From NCBI GenBank assembly GCA_037975125.1, contig CM075855.1, positions 79,731,085-79,795,084 on the forward strand: a stretch of 64,000 bases of DNA. Direction: 5' to 3'. Both the position numbers and the translations under genes were made by a program. The stretch is from Latrodectus hesperus. Its lineage: Eukaryota > Arthropoda > Arachnida > Araneae > Theridiidae. Shown here one piece after another: positions 1 through 11,330 of the stretch (its first letter is position 1; every line of letters begins with the position of its first letter). Under the pieces are notes generated by a model, which searched no databases, was not told the origin of the DNA, and saw only the letters and a program-made list of their open reading frames with translations.

Positions 1-1
1 A

Positions 2-1502
2 TATCCTAAGCTAGAAAAGTTAGAGGAATTACCAACTCCTTTGCCTTTAGAAACTGAGGGAAAAAATAAGGAAGAATTAAATTCAAAAGTAAGCGAGTCT
101 ACAACTGCAGTGATGACTGACCCAAATAATAACATAGGAGAAAGTAATGTCACGTCCTTTTTAAAACAAAATCCTTCGATATCATCTGGCAGTTCTTTAT
201 CATACACAGATACAGAAAGTTTGACTGGTGTGAACAGTTTTGAAAGTAGCACATACCTTTACAGTAAAGATTTTGTGACAGTGTTACCAACCATTGCGGA
301 TTATGAGATCAAGTCACTCAACTCAATGAGTTCGAAGACAAATAATGGTGCTATAATCCTTGAAAATACATTTTCTAGTATACCACCAGAAGTTTTGCCT
401 CATGAAATTGATGACATAATTTATGCAGGATTTGCTGATGAAGATCCCATCGGTGTCACTTTCGATCCGGATGGCATGAAAAATAACTTTTCTCAAGATC
501 CTGATTCAATTATATTTTCAGTTCCTCCCAAGGATATTGATTTTCATGAGAGTACTTACGTTGTTGATAAGGACACTAATACCAGTTTCCACTCAAAAGA
601 TAAGAATGTGACTGAAGAACCATACACTCACCTTGAGAGAGATTCAACAAAATCTTCGAAACCAGAACTTGTACCTCACGATATGCCTGAAACGGAATTG
701 GCAACAAACCCTGTCGAAAACACGTCTATTACTTCAAATCAAGTTTACACTTCGAAATCCAATCATACTGAATCTTTAGTTTTGCCCGAGGTTGTTTTTA
801 GCAGTTCTGGATTGTCTGAAAATAATGACTTAATGCTCCAAGACTCGCCACACATTGTTGATACTAATACTGATGATTTTGTTGTTACCATGACTAAAAC
901 CACGCCGAAAGAAGGTAATAGTACCATACAGGAGAGAGATTTCTTAACATTCAACTATTCGAATGCAACAGTAGCACCTATCGTTATGTCTGATATTTCT
1001 GACTTCATTGTTCATAGCACCGAACAGTCTATAATCCGTCCAGTTAAAATTGCAAGCCCAACAACAGAATCTACCCCTTCATCTGCCTCACCTGGAGTGT
1101 CATCGATTGCCGAACATTCTATCGTTTCTAACCCATCTTCAGCTACTTTTACAGACACTGGCGCCACCATGAAAACAGGTTATAAGCCAAATACATCAAG
1201 CCTAACTGTTTTCTCCCACCCTACTCCAATTACATCCGTAAATCCAACTGATGGCCAAGAATTGTCAACGTTGATGATACAGCCTGGTGTTGAGTCGGTA
1301 AAGAATATCACTCCAGTAAATGAGGAAACCGAGAACGCCACATCAGATTCGAATACGACGATTGCTGGTGTTGCTGTTAAAACTTCAGTATCTGTATTAT
1401 TACCTCTTTCCAAGAATGTGAGTGAGGATATTCAAAGTATTAGCTCCAATACAAGTTTGCCGCCAACTATCAGTAATTCTACAGCCTCACTCTTCAACAT
1501 TG
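2..1502 (+). CDS. Exon 1 of window: Ser/Thr-rich mucin-like ectodomain (5' end outside)
   Basis: The frame is open from base 2 with no stop, so this is the 3' part of a longer exon or coding region rather than a gene start; there is no need to invoke a start at the first Met. It encodes 500 residues dominated by Ser, Thr, Asn, Pro and Asp, with over ten N-X-S/T sequons and no recognisable fold except a short acidic region near residues 130-160 (PHEIDDIIYAGFADEDP). This composition suits an extended, heavily O- and N-glycosylated stalk. The exon ends at 1502 with donor G|GTAACT; reading through it would hit a stop at 1517-1519. The split codon G|AT (Asp) joins exon 2 in phase 1. Confidence 0.88.
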
Positions 1503-3443
1503 GTAACTTGCTTTTCTAATCTTTTTCAAATATTAATTATTGAAAATAATTTAAGTTGCCTGTGATTAAGCTGATTTTGAAATTTTAAAACATGCTTAGA
1601 TTTTTTAAATTTTTATTTGTGTTAACTTAGTAGAATTATATGTGCAAGTTTTATGAAATTAGATTATATTGAAACTTGTCGTTAATAATAAGAACTGGTC
1701 TATCGCCAATAACGCATTTTAAGAGTTCTTAAGGAAGTAGGATTTTTAAAACAACCCTTGTGTGTGTAATATTGTATTCAATGATATGAAAATATTTATA
1801 AGGATATAAATGACACATATAGTCAAATATTTAAAATTATGAATTATATTCAGTGACAAAATTCAATTACATTTCAACGAAATTAATTACATTTTGAATT
1901 ATATGCTTGAATTAATTGAATTTATTTGCAAATTATTGGAATAATCGGAATAATTCTCAAACTTTTAGAATATGTAAACAATGAAATTAATAATTTTAGA
2001 AGATTCTTACTTTAAAGATATGCTTCATGTAGAATATATGTATGGAAAAGATGAAAAAATTATATTTTAAGCATTTTTTCACCATCAAACGAAATTGAGA
2101 GATAATTTGCGTATGTGTGCCACAAGTGTTAAAATGTTAGAAATATTAACTTTTTTTAAGAATTAAATATTCGATGACAATAATAAATTATTGTTAATAT
2201 ATTTAGGTTTAAGTTGAAGAGTTGAATTTTTTTATAAAAAAACTAAATTACACTAAAAAGTCAGAAGATTTGATTCAATCAATATCAAATATTTCTTAAG
2301 ATTAAAAACGTCTATGTAAAATTCGTTGTTCCATTTATATTTTTAAATATACACTTGTATTAAATATGTTAAGGTTTAATTTTATTTTAGAATTAATTAT
2401 TAATTTAGTCTTTTTATTTGCTTTTAAAACAAGAATTTTCATGCATGTGTTTTTTACAATCGTTATGAAGACTTTCATCCTAACAAAATGTGATAGGCTG
2501 TTGCTGTTTCAGGAAATAATAAACATTTTTATCAAAATATGATACAAATTTGTAAAATGCGTACATTTTACTAAGCAATTTAATGTCTTTAACACAGATA
2601 AGACTTTAAATATTATGGCGTATAATATATGCGGCCATTTAAAAATTAATAACTTTAAAAAAAATCTTATTACTATACCTATTGCGCTAAGGAGTAAACT
2701 AGTGATAGAAAGTTTGCGGCTTGACAAACCAGGGCAAGCTGAATATCACCGTATTTCAGGAATGATGGTTTGAACTCATGAAATATTTTGTGGCTGCAAT
2801 GTCTTCCTAGAGAAATGATACTTCTGGAAATACAAAAGTGTTGCAACTTTCCTATTGGTCCTTCTTTCTATAATACGAGGACTATTCAGATAAGAATGAT
2901 TCATCCTCTATATGTCTCACTGTATGTGTTGCCATTAATTTTGCTCATCGTATCTAAAGGCGAATTAATCCGAGTAGTCAAAAACTTAGAAATGTTTTAT
3001 GCATATTTAATGTATGAACTGTAGATTTTACTAAAGGCATGATAAATGTTTTTTTATAATAAAAAAATTCAATTCATAAAAAGTGCACATTTTTTCTAAA
3101 ATTTATTCGTGTAGTTTTAAAATTATTTTGTGTACAGTTTAATTTGCACTGAAGTTATTCGTCTGCAAAATAATCAGTTACATAATACAATGAATAATTT
3201 ATTTTATATTAAAAGAAGCATTCTTATGTATAGTCACCTTTCTTTTTTAGCGATCTTTTCAAACATTTTAAGTGTGGGAAAAAAGTGAAATATTCATATC
3301 TTTGTTTAAATGCAGGTTTTAATGCCATGGGAAACGCAAAATTCAGATTTCAAATATCATTTCTTCACTTATTTAATAGGACTTTCTCATAATTTAAATT
3401 AAAAACTTGTGCTCAGTCGTTAATTTCTGATTTTATTAATTTA
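1503..3443. other. Intron 1, 5' part: AT-rich, no gene seen
   Basis: No exon-like or transposon sequence was recognised. The stretch near 2700-2970 is more GC-balanced than its surroundings and includes a 78-codon open frame (2788-3024) without recognisable similarity. Confidence 0.6.
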
Positions 3444-3518
3444 TTGGGTTGTTCGGAAAATAATTTCGTTTTTTTTTTATTTAATATGACAGTTTTTGTA
3501 TGATAAACAAATACTTTA

Positions 3519-4708
3519 TTAAATTATATATTGGCCGATCTGGTCCAACACCTTTTGCCATCTTTCTGGTAGTAGCATAATTCCATGCTCATAAAGTGTT
3601 TGGTCTTTGCTGGCAAAAAACTAATTGAGGTGGTTTTTGACCTCCTGATTTGAGGTGAAGGTTTTACCGTCTAAAAAGTTTTGGAGTCACCGGAACAAAT
3701 AATAATCCGATGGCGCCGGGTCTGGAGAATATGGTGGGTGTGGCATGTATCCCATTCAAGCTGTAAAAACTTTTGGCGAGTGACCAAACTTGTGTGAGGT
3801 CTCGCGTTATTTTGTTGAAACACTACATCTTTCCTGTTGATTAGTTCTGGCCTTTCCTGTTGAAGTGCATCATTCAGTTTATCCAGCTGATGATAGTAGA
3901 CTTCTGAATTAATCGTTGTGTTATCCGGTAAAAGCTCAAAAAAAAAAAAGGGGAAAAAAAAAAACGTTTTTTTAAAAATTTCACCAGACAGCATCACCTT
4001 CTTTTGGTGAATATCGGCTTTGGAAATGGTTTCAGCCGGTTAATCCTTTTTGCTCCATGACCTCTTGTGTTTGACGTTGTTGTATATAACCCATTTTTCG
4101 TTCCCAGTGATGATGCGCTTCAAAAACGGATAATTTTCGTGACGTTTGAGAAGCGAATCGCAGACGTCAATGCGGCGACACAGATTTCTTTCTGTTAGAA
4201 CATGGGGAACGCATACATCGAGCTTCGAGGATAATCCATGGCCTTCCAAGTGGTGAACACCAGCAGGACTCCCTGTACCTAACCCAGGGAGGGTTCTACC
4301 AGTTTGGGTGGAGTCTGCTGGAGAGAAAGAGAAAGAAGCACCAGTAGGGGAGCGCCACCCCTGCCTGTGGTCGCGAGCTCCCAACACAACAGCTCAAGTC
4401 AGCGTAGGAGGGTAGTTGCCTCACTGCTTCATTGATTCTTATCATAAACTGTTGTTATTCGCCGGTTCGCATCAACTAATGCCTTTATCGCGTCTTTATC
4501 AGCTTCAATCGACCTTCCCGAACGTGGTGCATCTTCGACATCAAAATTGCCGGATCGAAATTTAGCGAACCAGTTCTGGCACTGGCGTACGGTCAACACA
4601 CCTTCTCCATACACATCGGTCAATTTCTTTCTGGCCTGAACAGCATTTCTACCCTTTCTGTAGTAAAACAGTAAGATATGTCGAAAAATGCTGCTTATCG
4701 CTCTCCAT
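3519..4708 (-). pseudogene. Mariner transposase pseudogene
   Basis: Read on the minus strand from the ATG at 4708 (MESDKQHF), the HTH region (RQCQNWFAKFRSGNFDVEDA) is followed by IEADKDAIKALVDANRRITT, the middle domain (KRIITGNEKWVIYNNVKHKR) and the catalytic part with NNARPHTS, near the usual DNARPH box, and RWQKVLDQ at the end. Defects are a frameshift near 4660, a GC-rich insertion of about 185 bp at roughly 4255-4440 that splits the protein before GLSSKLDV, an A-rich expansion near 3950, frame loss after LQLEWDTC and a stop near the C-terminus. The catalytic D of D-N-A-R-P-H appears as N. No function remains. Confidence 0.9.
4255..4440. other. GC-rich insertion inside the mariner transposase
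   Basis: This block has much higher GC than the mariner around it and separates the conserved segments ...RRITTVYD and HLEGHGLSSKLDV, which are adjacent or nearly so in intact relatives. The exact ends cannot be fixed and no target duplication is clear. Confidence 0.55.
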
Positions 4709-4902
4709 ATTTAAAAGAGCACCAGCCAAAAACTACTGCCTAGAATTAATCGAAATTTTTCACACACACACACACAAGCCTTGCTATATGAGCTCTCAAA
4801 GTATACAATAATTATACGGCTTAAGTGTGAAGTTGGGTGCAAAAAAATACAGTTAAATCCTCTATCGGGAAAAAATGAAATTACTTTCCGAACAACCCAA
4901 TA

Positions 4903-5365
4903 GAAATACTATTTTGACGTATTATTTCTTAAAAGTAAACTGATTAAAAGTAGTAAAAAAAAAAAAATCTGAATTTATGCTATATTTTCAAAAAGAAAGC
5001 ACTTCTAACATTTTATAATATTATGACAGCAAAAAATAGTTAAAGGCTATTTATTTCATGAATAAATTACCTTCATTAAACTGAATTTTCTAAAAATTAG
5101 TTTAATATTTGATTATTTTAATATATTTATTTTGTTAAAATAGAAAAATAATTTATGTGAAAAATATTACAGCTTTCATTTTGCAGTTTTACATTTCTGC
5201 AATTCGCAATAATGTAGCTCAGAATAATTTTGAAATAAAAGAAATTAAGGACATACTTATCATATTGAAGTACAATTCCTCGAATTTCATATTTATGTGA
5301 GATGTCTAATGCCTTTTAAATTTCTTGAGATAGAGAAGCTTTCGGTAACTTTTGTATGGATATTG
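4903..5365. other. Intron 1 segment, nothing recognised
   Basis: AT-rich sequence between the mariner and the first SINE, with no coding or repeat signal seen. Confidence 0.5.
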
Positions 5366-5378
5366 AAGCAAATAACTT

Positions 5379-5553
5379 AGCCGAGCTGGCAGCCGAATGG
5401 TTAGCGCTCTTGCCTTCGGTTCAACAGTTCGTGGGTTCGAATCCCACTTTGGGCATGGATGTTTGTAGTGGTTCGGAATCCACTTTAAACCGTAAGTCCC
5501 GGTCTAATTAGCCCTCGTGTGCAAAAAATGACCGTTGAGCGACAAACAAACCA
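5379..5553 (+). mobile_element. SINE family A, near full-length with 13-bp TSD
   Basis: The tRNA-like head has an A box (GCAGCCGAATGGTTAGCG) and a B box (GGTTCGAATCCC), then a conserved body (GTAGTGGTTCGGAATCCACT) and a tail CGACAAACAAACC. Target site duplication AAGCAAATAACTT is at 5366-5378 and 5554-5566. One of three young copies in the window. Confidence 0.93.
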
Positions 5554-5599
5554 AAGCAAATAACTTTAAAAAGAATTATCATTTTATTTATCACTGAGC

Positions 5600-5760
5600 T
5601 GATATTTGAAAGGTTAATGCTGTGAAATTCAGTGTTAAAGGTTCGTGGGTTCGATTCTCTCTTCTGCCTTGAGTACTCGTAGTGGTTCGGAATTCTAATT
5701 AAACCAGTTGCACTAATACTCTTGTGTAAAAAAACCACTAAAGCGAACTGAACCGTACCT
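5600..5760 (+). mobile_element. SINE family A, old copy
   Basis: The B-box region GTTCGTGGGTTCGATTC, the body GTAGTGGTTCGGAATTC and the AAGCGAACTGAACC tail are recognisable. The A-box half is decayed. Confidence 0.75.
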
Positions 5761-6023
5761 TCACACAATTAGAAATTAATCCCTTCAATAAAATACAGAA
5801 ATGATTTTTATCAAATTAGATTTATAACATGAATTTCTATTTTTTTTCCATATGGTATTACAGAACAGAAATATTTTATTAAACTGTTAAATAAATGCCA
5901 AGATCTGCCTTGACTTGTCAACGTAAAGCTATCAGTTATTGATTAAGTATATAATGCAGCAAAATTAATATATAATCCTTCATGTTTGATACATTACTAA
6001 GACACGGTTGATTTATTTTCCAG

Positions 6024-6347
6024 ATGGCAGCGCCTTGCAGAAATCCTCACCAGACACCACCACAGATGTTCCTGTCACAACCACCGCCGGTGTCAGGAAG
6101 CCCATCATTCGAGTCCCCGGAGGAGGATCAGCTGCCAGGACTCGAAAGCCTTACATTCCTTCTTACAAGCGACCCCTAACCACTGCTGGACCACCCGTAT
6201 CGATATTTAAGAAGTCCCGGACACGCGTGGCTTCTATCACCTCATCCACCACCTCCAGACCAATTCCTCAGTTCTCCACAATAAGGATCCACTATGCCGA
6301 CCGGATACCCGGCCTGAAACCCAATGGAGAAATGTTTGTTTCTGTCG
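6024..6347 (+). CDS. Exon 2: Pro/Thr/Arg-rich linker of the SEA protein
   Basis: The acceptor is TTTATTTTCCAG|AT at 6023, in phase 1. It encodes residues 501-608, with Thr-rich runs (DTTTDVPVTTTAG), a Gly-rich turn (VPGGGSAARTRKP) and many Arg/Lys residues. GC content is clearly above that of the flanking intron. The donor is G|GTAGGT at 6348. A second candidate donor four bases downstream (AG|GTGAAG at 6352) would change the phase and not fit exon 3. The region is probably an unstructured extension between the mucin stalk and the SEA domain. Confidence 0.85.
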
Positions 6348-8074
6348 GTAGGTGAAGATTAAATGTCAGAAAAATAGGTTTGTTCTAAAGCGTTATCGAA
6401 ATGTTGACTTAAGCTTCTTCTACATGAACGAAATATCTTTCTAAGCGAGTAAAATCATGATATTGTGGCGGCCAAATAATTTCTCGTGTAATAATCACTG
6501 CTGGCCCCATTGGATGTTCTAATTGAAAAACGTCATTTTTATTTTCTATCATTTTGTTTTAATTTTTTAAGCAAAATCAAATAAATCTAACTAATTTAAG
6601 ATTCATTTAACCTTGGTTATTTTTTATTTCTATTAGTTATACCATTAGATTTCTTCACAAAGGTTCTCAATGGAAAGAATCTTCTTCCTAACTATAAAAT
6701 TGCAGAATTAGGCTGAATAATTTACTATGAACGTTTTCGTATAATTACTTATACATGGTATTTTAATGCAGCACTAAAAACTTCATTTCTATGTTTCATG
6801 TACCAACGTTGAATTTTAAATGAGTAATTTATCTGGAATTATTTTTGTTGTATCGAAAATTGTTTGTGGTTAATTTTCTTTTGTTATCTCTATTTAATGA
6901 TTTTATGCTATTCATAGTTGTATTACTGTTTTCGTTATTCACTTAGCCGAAGTTCAGGTAATTTAATTCAAGATTTTAACCCTAATATCTCCATTCGGTT
7001 AACAAAAGTTTAAAATATATTTATCCATTTGCATTTACTATGTTTGTAAATTAGTTATGCTACCACTTTAGAAAACACCCCACACTATATAAATAAAACT
7101 TCAGTTTTAGTGTATTTCTGGAATAAAAATATTATACCGCGATTCTTGTGAATTGGTAAATGGAAATTTATCAATCAATAAAAAAAACTCAGTTTATATA
7201 TACATTAATAGAAAAATTACATACAATGAAACAAAGGATCTTTTTATATAAATGTAACAATTCTGTGATTTTTATTGAAAAGATGAATCTCTAGTTTCAC
7301 CTATGATCAATGCATTCTGAAATTACACAGCAGAAAAATAATAAAACTTATTTCTATCCACTATTATATTTTCCAACTGTTGAAATTCGTTAAACGAACC
7401 AGAGTCCATGAATCGCAAAAAGAATATTTAATGAAGCAAGTTACAAAGAAAGAAATTATACATATACTAAATTAAGAGAACAGAACATGGTGTATTTATA
7501 GATTTTGGACGGCTTGAACACAACCACCAATCAGAAGGCAGCACAGCAGACGATTGCGGATGTCTTAGAACACTACAGTTTAACAGACGAAAAGAGACTT
7601 ACTTTGAGTTTCTTTGAGATTACTTGCATTATATTATTTACAATACCAACTGCATTGAAGAATCTATGGCAGTGGTAACGAACATTCTTCCATTCTGTGT
7701 GAACCAAAATTCAAAATTACCAAAACATCTTATTACTAATTTTTATTTGTAGAAACTGTATAATGTATACATCCATTAAGCTTAATATCATAATGAAATA
7801 AATACAATATTTCTTAAAAATATTTTCATAAAATTAAGAATTCATACTAATAATAAAAACAATATTTTGTAGGTTCTAAATTACAGTTTTAAAGAAGTCT
7901 GGGAATATTATTACTAGCTTATAAATTTTCACTTACAACTAATTAATTATACAACTTCTTTTTGCACCACTAATGCCATTATAGTATTCGTTGTAGCACT
8001 AAACGTCAACCTACTTCACTCTATTTCCAGTGAATCATTTGGGGTTCTCGTGTAATGTGTCTTAATTGTTTCAG
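6348..8074. other. Intron 2: AT-rich, one unexplained open segment
   Basis: It is mostly AT-rich and featureless. The exception is a GC-richer stretch at about 7502-7678, open for 58 codons (ILDGLNTTTNQKAAQQTIAD at its start) directly after an in-frame TAG. Its length is not a multiple of three between plausible splice sites, and I do not recognise it. Confidence 0.5.
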
Positions 8075-8298
8075 AGCCCATCACTACAACTGTGCCGCCC
8101 ACCACTACGACAGAAGAGCCCATCTCCGAGCTGCCCTTCACTGACCAGACAATTATTCCGAGCTTGCCCAGCGAGGACGTCACTCTCCTCAAAGTAGCGG
8201 GCGGCATCGTTGTGGAAAAAGGACTAAGGTGGACAGACCAGCTGGGCAACAGACATTCACCGGAATACAAAGAGAAGGCTTCCCAAATGCTTCTGCAC
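8075..8298 (+). CDS. Exon 3: Thr-rich linker and first third of SEA domain
   Basis: The acceptor AATTGTTTCAG lies just before 8075; phase 1 joining makes Glu. Residues 609-649 continue the Thr/Pro/Glu linker. From about residue 650 the pattern becomes that of a SEA domain's first strand and helix: GGIVVEKGLRWTDQLGNRHS, then PEYKEKASQMLLH. The 'W-T-x-x-L-x-N-x-x-S-x-x-Y' spacing matches the family. The donor is CAC|GTAAGT at 8299, phase 0. An overlapping minus-strand open frame is a shadow. Confidence 0.88.
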
Positions 8299-8576
8299 GT
8301 AAGTTCAGGACTTTGGATATTGTTAAATAAAAGCACAATTGCATTAAAACCGAAGAAATTTATGTAAGAAACCTAGCAAAGATTATATTTGTTGCAATAT
8401 CAAAGGCAAACATTTTGTTTCAATTAAATGTAATGTCTGCAAAAATTTAATCTAAAATTTTAAAATAACATAAAACTTTTAAGGGAATACTGTTTTTGCT
8501 TCTAAATAGAATGCGCCTTAAGTTGATGTGAAAATTGTGAAGAGATAATATGCTTAATATTAAATTTAAGCATCTC

Positions 8577-8992
8577 GTTGTTGTTGTTGCATGCCCCCGA
8601 GGTCAGCAGTGCTGGACTAGGTCCATGAGCGCGTACACCTTTAAAAAGTCCAGTAGCATAAGGGGATTCTCCATCAGATCTCTCCCGGAGAGACCAAGGT
8701 ATTGAAGAACATGTTCAGGAGAGGCCTGTTCATTTAAGCACTTGGAGCAAATTTCGAATTTCTTCGTTCCCTCGACGAATTTCAAGTTACTAAGACGGCC
8801 ACTTCTAAAACGGACAATAGCCGTTTGTTCTTCTCAATTAAGACCAGTAGCCAGGGAAGCACCTGGACGAGCGAAGTGGTACCAATGATGCTCAGGAGAC
8901 ACAATCCAAGTGGTTTTATTCTCGTGTTTAATCTTTGAGTGAATCTCCTGAAATGTGAGAGGTGCCGACGGCACACCGTACTCAGACACACC
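8577..8992 (-). mobile_element. 5'-truncated non-LTR retrotransposon, 3' end of ORF2
   Basis: On the minus strand the last ORF2 residues are readable: IVRFRSGRLSNLKFVEGTKK, then a Cys/His cluster (CSKCLNEQASPEHVLQYLGL) and DFLKVYALMDLV before the end. This matches the C-terminal region after RNase H in Jockey-like elements. An in-frame stop breaks the frame near 8835. The 3' end carries a (CAA)n tail, seen as TTGTTGTTGTTG at 8577. AAGCATCTC at 8568-8576 and 8993-9001 is a plausible 9-bp target duplication, which places the truncation at 8992. Confidence 0.75.
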
Positions 8993-9469
8993 AAGCATCT
9001 CCTTTCTAACTGCTAATGTTAACACCAACAATCTGAATAAAATTTCATGTTGGAGTTCACATTTCTCGAACTAAAAATGTGGATACTAACTTTCATTAAG
9101 AAGTACACTTCTTGGAATAGTCTTCTGGTTTAAATCACTTCAAATTTAACTATTCATTTTAAATTGCTTACTTTATTAAATTATTTTAATAAATACAATT
9201 GCCCTTTTATAGAATTAAAATAGTCATACTTTAATAAAATAGTTAATAAATTCAGTGTGTTAATTTTTAAAATTCATGAGTGGTTAGAATGACCATTATA
9301 TTTCGTTTTTGAAACAAAAAAGCAAATGCGAAACTATAGAAAGAACAATTTGATCTTTTCGGAATGGAAGATTTTATGTTTGAGTTAGAAATGTCACACT
9401 ACATTTTTTATGAATACGAGGATAATATTTGAGTAGGACTTGTGATTTACAATGTATGCCAAATTTTAC

Positions 9470-9656
9470 AAGCCGAACAAGCTGGCAAATTGTTAGCTTG
9501 ATTTTCTTCGGTTCAACAATTCGAGGGTTCACTTTCTTCTTCTGGAGTGGATGTTTGTAGTGGTTTGAAATTTTCACTTTAAGCTGTATCTCCCGATATA
9601 ATTCGTCATCGTATGCAAAAGATAGTCTTAGAATGATTAACAAACGAAGCCAAACT
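9470..9656 (+). mobile_element. SINE family A, old copy
   Basis: GAACAAGCTGGCAAATTGTTAGC matches the head loosely; TTCGGTTCAACAATTCG, GGATGTTTGTAGTGG and the end GAAGCCAAAC match better. It is diverged throughout. Confidence 0.75.
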
Positions 9657-10828
9657 GTCACAAACGTTTGTATTCGATATGAATCGAATATTTAAGAATT
9701 ATTAAATTGAAGACGAAAAAAACTAGCCTGTACCTTATGTTATCCTCTACTCGGTTTAATCCACTCATAATTCGGCAGTGAAAATAACTAATCTTACGTA
9801 TTGCAAAAATGTAAATTTAACAATTTGACTGTGGTAAATTCTCCTGTTGGTTGGTGTGTCCAGGAAGTCAAATGGATCCATGACTGCCAATAACGGTTTA
9901 GCCAGCTTCACTATATTTTTTGTGTAGAGATCACCATCAAATGGGTATTCTCTCTTATGTTCTGTAAAGATACTAGTATTGTTGGACAGTTGATAGTATG
10001 GTATTCGAGAGATTTCTTCGTCAGGACCTTTTCTCGTTTTACATATGCCCTTTTTTTTGTCTACATTTATTTTCCTGCCACCGAAGTGGCCTGTTCTGAA
10101 TCCTGTAATTCTCTTTGTGATTTCTCTTTTGGAATGAATGACGCATATTAGTTAATTTACCTTAATGGTTTTCTCTTTAAGTCAATATCTGGCAATGGCG
10201 TTTGCGTCATCGAGTGTAACATGGCTTCAAATTCTCCAATTAGATTTTGTTAGAGTTTTGTTTGTGAACTAATTTTATCTGAGTACATATACATACCAAT
10301 GAGTGGTTGTCTTAAAATCATGATTTCTTAGTGGTGATTTTAATGATGAGGAACATTGCGTCTTTTCAACCTAGACACGTATTTCATTTTTTTAGAAAAT
10401 TAAAAATGCAATCAACGAAAATTCAGATTTTAAAAAATGTTTTTTCTTAAAAAAAAGGAGATTCTTAATGATTGCAGAATATTTGCCTCATTCAGACCAA
10501 AATAAACAGCCATTTGTATTCATGCATTTCTATTCTAATGCCTTCGCAACTATTCTGTGCATAATGTCATTCAAATTAATTATTAATAATGCCAATTATT
10601 ACTAATTATATTTAATTGCTTACAAATACCATTTCTCCTTTTATGGTGTTTCCATGAATTAAAATTATAGCTACTTTAATCCTAATTAGTAAAAGGTGAT
10701 GAAATATGTATCATAAAAATTCTTCCTCACATTAAATGGCAGGATGGATCTTGACTTTCTTATCAAAATATTTTTCAATACTTTGCTATCTGCGTTAGTA
10801 GCTCATTAATTATTCACTTATTTTTCAG
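9657..10828. other. Intron 3, 3' part: nothing firm recognised
   Basis: AT-rich with a somewhat GC-balanced part near 9840-10260. A 64-codon open frame at 9957-10151 shows no known motif and is probably chance. Confidence 0.45.
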
Positions 10829-10896
10829 CTTGAGCGCCTGTTCCGGTCTTCGCCCATAGCACATCGCTTCTACAGGCTGGAAATCGATGGGTTTAA
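10829..10896 (+). CDS. Exon 4: SEA domain helix and strand (68 bp)
   Basis: This small exon has acceptor TTATTTTTCAG and encodes residues 684-705 (LERLFRSSPIAHRFYRLEID then GF), the SEA alpha-helix and following beta-strand. The donor is AA|GTAAGT at 10897; a neighbouring GT at 10901 would include an in-frame TAA and is excluded. Phase 2 (AA + T = Asn) fits exon 5 more than 23 kb away. Recognition rests on SEA-pattern continuity across both junctions. Confidence 0.87.
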
Positions 10897-10934
10897 GTAA
10901 GTAAAGTTATTATTCATTATACATTCTCTTCATA

Positions 10935-11330
10935 CTCCGTGGCACCGTGGGGTGTTAAGGCGTTTATTGCAGAAGCAAGGGCAGATAAAGCGGCGCCTTC
11001 CACGGCAAAGAGCATACCCCCGGAATATCCTCCTGGTCGACACCACCCCAACCACCCTGGAGACAGAAATTTAGAAATGAGATTATAATTTCTGTCTCCA
11101 GGGTGGTTGGGGTGGTGTATTCTCCCTCGAGAGAGGAAAATGAACTTCGCAACTGCTGCGGACATCTCTTGAAAAGGATGGGACATGCTCCTGATGAGAT
11201 TTCGTGAGAAGTGGTTGCCACGCCGAAGCGTAAAACTAGTTTTTGATTTTAAATTTCCGAGCCAGCGAGTATTGATCGCTTCGTCTTTTATGTACATATT
11301 TCATTACTCCTTTGTTACGATGGTGACGTT
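10935..11330. repeat. GC-rich insert with perfect inverted repeat
   Basis: This sharply GC-richer block starts about 40 bases inside intron 4. It holds a perfect 31-bp inverted repeat (11041-11071 and 11087-11117) around a 15-base loop. A minus-strand open frame of 126 codons (10917-11297) spans it, but its middle is made of the two palindrome arms, so I do not call it a gene. Probably a repeat of unknown class. Confidence 0.6.

Larger units (their letters stand above)
3444..4900 (-). mobile_element. Mariner-type DNA transposon, inactive
   Basis: Terminal inverted repeats (TTGGGTTGTTCGGAAA at the left, its complement at the right) are flanked by TA at 3442-3443 and 4901-4902, as expected for Tc1/mariner insertion. 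The length of 1457 bp is slightly above the usual mariner size. The minus-strand transposase occupies most of the interior and is broken. A simple A-rich expansion at about 3938-3963 and a GC-rich insertion at about 4255-4440 add to its length. Confidence 0.92.

Noticed and set aside
763..1413. Minus-strand open frames within exon 1
   Set aside because: Shadows of the plus-strand coding exon.
6352..6357. Alternative exon 2 donor AG|GTGAAG
   Set aside because: It looks good by consensus but gives phase 2, which does not fit exon 3; the donor at 6348 fits.
10901..10906. Alternative exon 4 donor GTAAAG
   Set aside because: Using it would include an in-frame TAA at 10898-10900.
10917..11297. 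126-codon minus-strand open frame as a gene
   Set aside because: Its middle is produced by the two arms of a perfect palindrome and it lies inside a repeat-like GC-rich insert; no protein family is recognised.
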